From Treponema sp. (lineage in GTDB: Bacteria; Spirochaetota; Spirochaetia; Treponematales; Breznakiellaceae), in contig JAITRD010000321.1 of NCBI GenBank assembly GCA_031288575.1, positions 1 through 6,347 on the forward strand: a stretch of DNA of 6,347 bases. Reading direction: 5' to 3'. This document shows positions 5,337 to 6,347 of this stretch, in pieces (the first letter of the stretch is position 1; every line of letters begins with the position of its first letter). The position numbers were made by a program, and so were the translations under genes. Under the pieces are notes generated by a model, which saw only the letters and a program-made list of their open reading frames with translations, was not told the origin of the DNA and made no database searches.

Positions 5337-6347
5337 TTAGGCCTTTTCGATTTTTACCAGCCAGGTTTCATCCCCGGCCTCCAGGGGGATCTGCCCCTCG
5401 GCCTGGCCCCACTCCACCCGGGAAGCCAGGGTTTCGGCGGCCACATAGTCGGCAAAGGCTTCCCAGGCTTGTTTCAGCCGCTCCGGGCCGTAAAGCCGGA
5501 TGCTGATCCGGTCGGTTACAGCCAGGTTTATTTCCTTCCGGGTATTCTGCACCCCCCGGACCAGGTCCCGGACATCCCCTTCCCGGGAAAGTTCCGGGGT
5601 AATCTCCGTGTCCAGGGCCACCGTCAGGGTTCCCTCGTTCAGCACCTTTAAATGAGCCTTTTCAAAACGCCGGATGTCCAGCTTTTCCGCGGTGATCTCC
5701 ACCGTCCGCTGGGGAAGCTGCCCGGCAGTTTCCTCCGTAACGGGGGAAGAACCTTCACCCAGGGCCGGAATATCTATCGAAAGGGTGGCCCCCTCCAGAA
5801 GGCCCTGGATTTCGGTCCGGCTTAGGGCCGCGATCCGGGCGGCGGCGGTTTTCATATCCTTGCCCAGTTCCTTACCCAGGACGCGAAAGTTGGCCTTGGC
5901 CTCATATTCCACCAGGTCTTCCTCATTGTCCCGGAAGATCACGGTCTTTACGTTAAGCTCCTCCCGGATAATCTCCTCCATTTCCAGGAGGGCCTTTTTT
6001 TCTTCCTCGTTCCGGGTTACCAGTTCCACCATTTTTAGGGGCTGGCGCACCTTGAGGTTATGCTGGGACCGGAGGGCCCGCCCCATGGACACGGCGCGCT
6101 GCACCGCGGCCATCTTGTATTCCAGGTCCCGGTCCCGCCGTTCCTCCCGGGGCAGGGGAAAATCCGCCAGGTGAACCGATTCCGGCTCGTCCTCCCGGCG
6201 GAGATTGCCCCAAACGGCATCGGCGGTAAAGGGCATACAGGGGGCCGCCACGGTAACCAGGGTTTTGAGGGTGTCGTAAAGGGTGCCGTAGGCCTCGATT
6301 TTATCCGCGTCGTTCTCATAATTCCCGATGACGGAAGCCCGCCAGAA
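5337..6347 (-). CDS. ileS: Isoleucyl-tRNA synthetase, C-terminal part (5' end missing)
   Basis: The frame stays open to the window edge, giving the last 336 residues. The first part is the anticodon-binding domain of class Ia synthetases: DKIEAYGTLYDTLKTL, then APCMPFTADAVWGNL (about 35-49) and SVHLADFP (57-64), followed by a helix with R93 and VRQPL (100-104). This RQPL pattern and the long tail without a zinc-binding cysteine cluster are typical of type 2 (eukaryote-like) IleRS, the form found in spirochaetes and chlamydiae and, in other bacteria, linked to natural mupirocin resistance. It charges tRNA-Ile in the cytoplasm. The only cysteine is C37. It is the first visible gene of a minus-strand run with the lipoprotein and two zinc-ribbon genes; any T-box or promoter would lie outside the window. 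Confidence 0.95.
   Translation of the reverse strand, partial: FWRASVIGNYENDADKIEAYGTLYDTLKTLVTVAAPCMPFTADAVWGNLRREDEPESVHLADFPLPREERRDRDLEYKMAAVQRAVSMGRALRSQHNLKVRQPLKMVELVTRNEEEKKALLEMEEIIREELNVKTVIFRDNEEDLVEYEAKANFRVLGKELGKDMKTAAARIAALSRTEIQGLLEGATLSIDIPALGEGSSPVTEETAGQLPQRTVEITAEKLDIRRFEKAHLKVLNEGTLTVALDTEITPELSREGDVRDLVRGVQNTRKEINLAVTDRISIRLYGPERLKQAWEAFADYVAAETLASRVEWGQAEGQIPLEAGDETWLVKIEKA

Noticed and set aside
5120..5651. Plus-strand open frames across the ileS/lipoprotein junction
   Set aside because: Composition is Pro/Gly/Arg-rich and they run antisense to two supported genes, so they are shadows.
5674..6174. Open frame of 166 codons on the plus strand inside ileS
   Set aside because: Its Ser/Arg-dominated composition is that of a reverse-complement shadow, and ileS is certain on the other strand.

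Overview
The window looks like ordinary chromosomal DNA from a GC-rich spirochaete of the Treponema group. I infer this from three things: an eukaryote-like (type 2) isoleucyl-tRNA synthetase C-terminus, a gene directly behind it for a lipoprotein with a loose spirochaete-type lipobox (the order I remember for TP0452/TP0453 in T. pallidum), and the family mix. Genus-level placement is inference; no rRNA or other decisive marker is present. I see no mobile element, CRISPR array, tRNA or rRNA.

Layout. (1) 1-1197, plus: 3' part of a gene for a membrane protein whose cytoplasmic half resembles the C-lobe of a protein kinase but lacks recognisable catalytic motifs. (2) 1194-2012, minus: NudC-type NADH/NAD-cap pyrophosphatase with zinc ribbon, Nudix box and the SQPWPFP signature; its stop codon overlaps that of gene 1. 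(3) 2013-2281: a 269-base divergent intergenic region with a good sigma70-like promoter for each flanking gene and a stretch of inverted repeats between them. (4) 2282-2671, plus: a 129-residue protein I do not recognise, overlapping by 14 bases (5) 2658-3758, plus: amrS, a radical SAM enzyme of the AmmeMemoRadiSam type. (6) From the right edge, on the minus strand: ileS (5337-6347, partial), lipoprotein (4410-5333), an FmdB-family zinc-ribbon protein (4048-4380) and a tail-anchored double zinc-ribbon protein (3703-4017). Gaps are 3, 29 and 30 bases, so this reads as one operon, perhaps with an extra promoter before the FmdB gene.

The two units meet tail to tail: amrS and the last minus-strand gene overlap by 56 bases. 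The best terminator for amrS (4032-4067) lies beyond the whole opposing gene, so the amrS transcript may run antisense through it. Four of the seven genes encode CxxC zinc-ribbon proteins. The most notable items are the degenerate kinase-like membrane protein, the unknown small protein coupled to amrS, the convergent overlap with interleaved terminators, and a hairpin at the FmdB/double-zinc-ribbon junction that contains the only good Shine-Dalgarno sequence. I did not find a clear new multi-gene system; most of the window is housekeeping or conserved-hypothetical.
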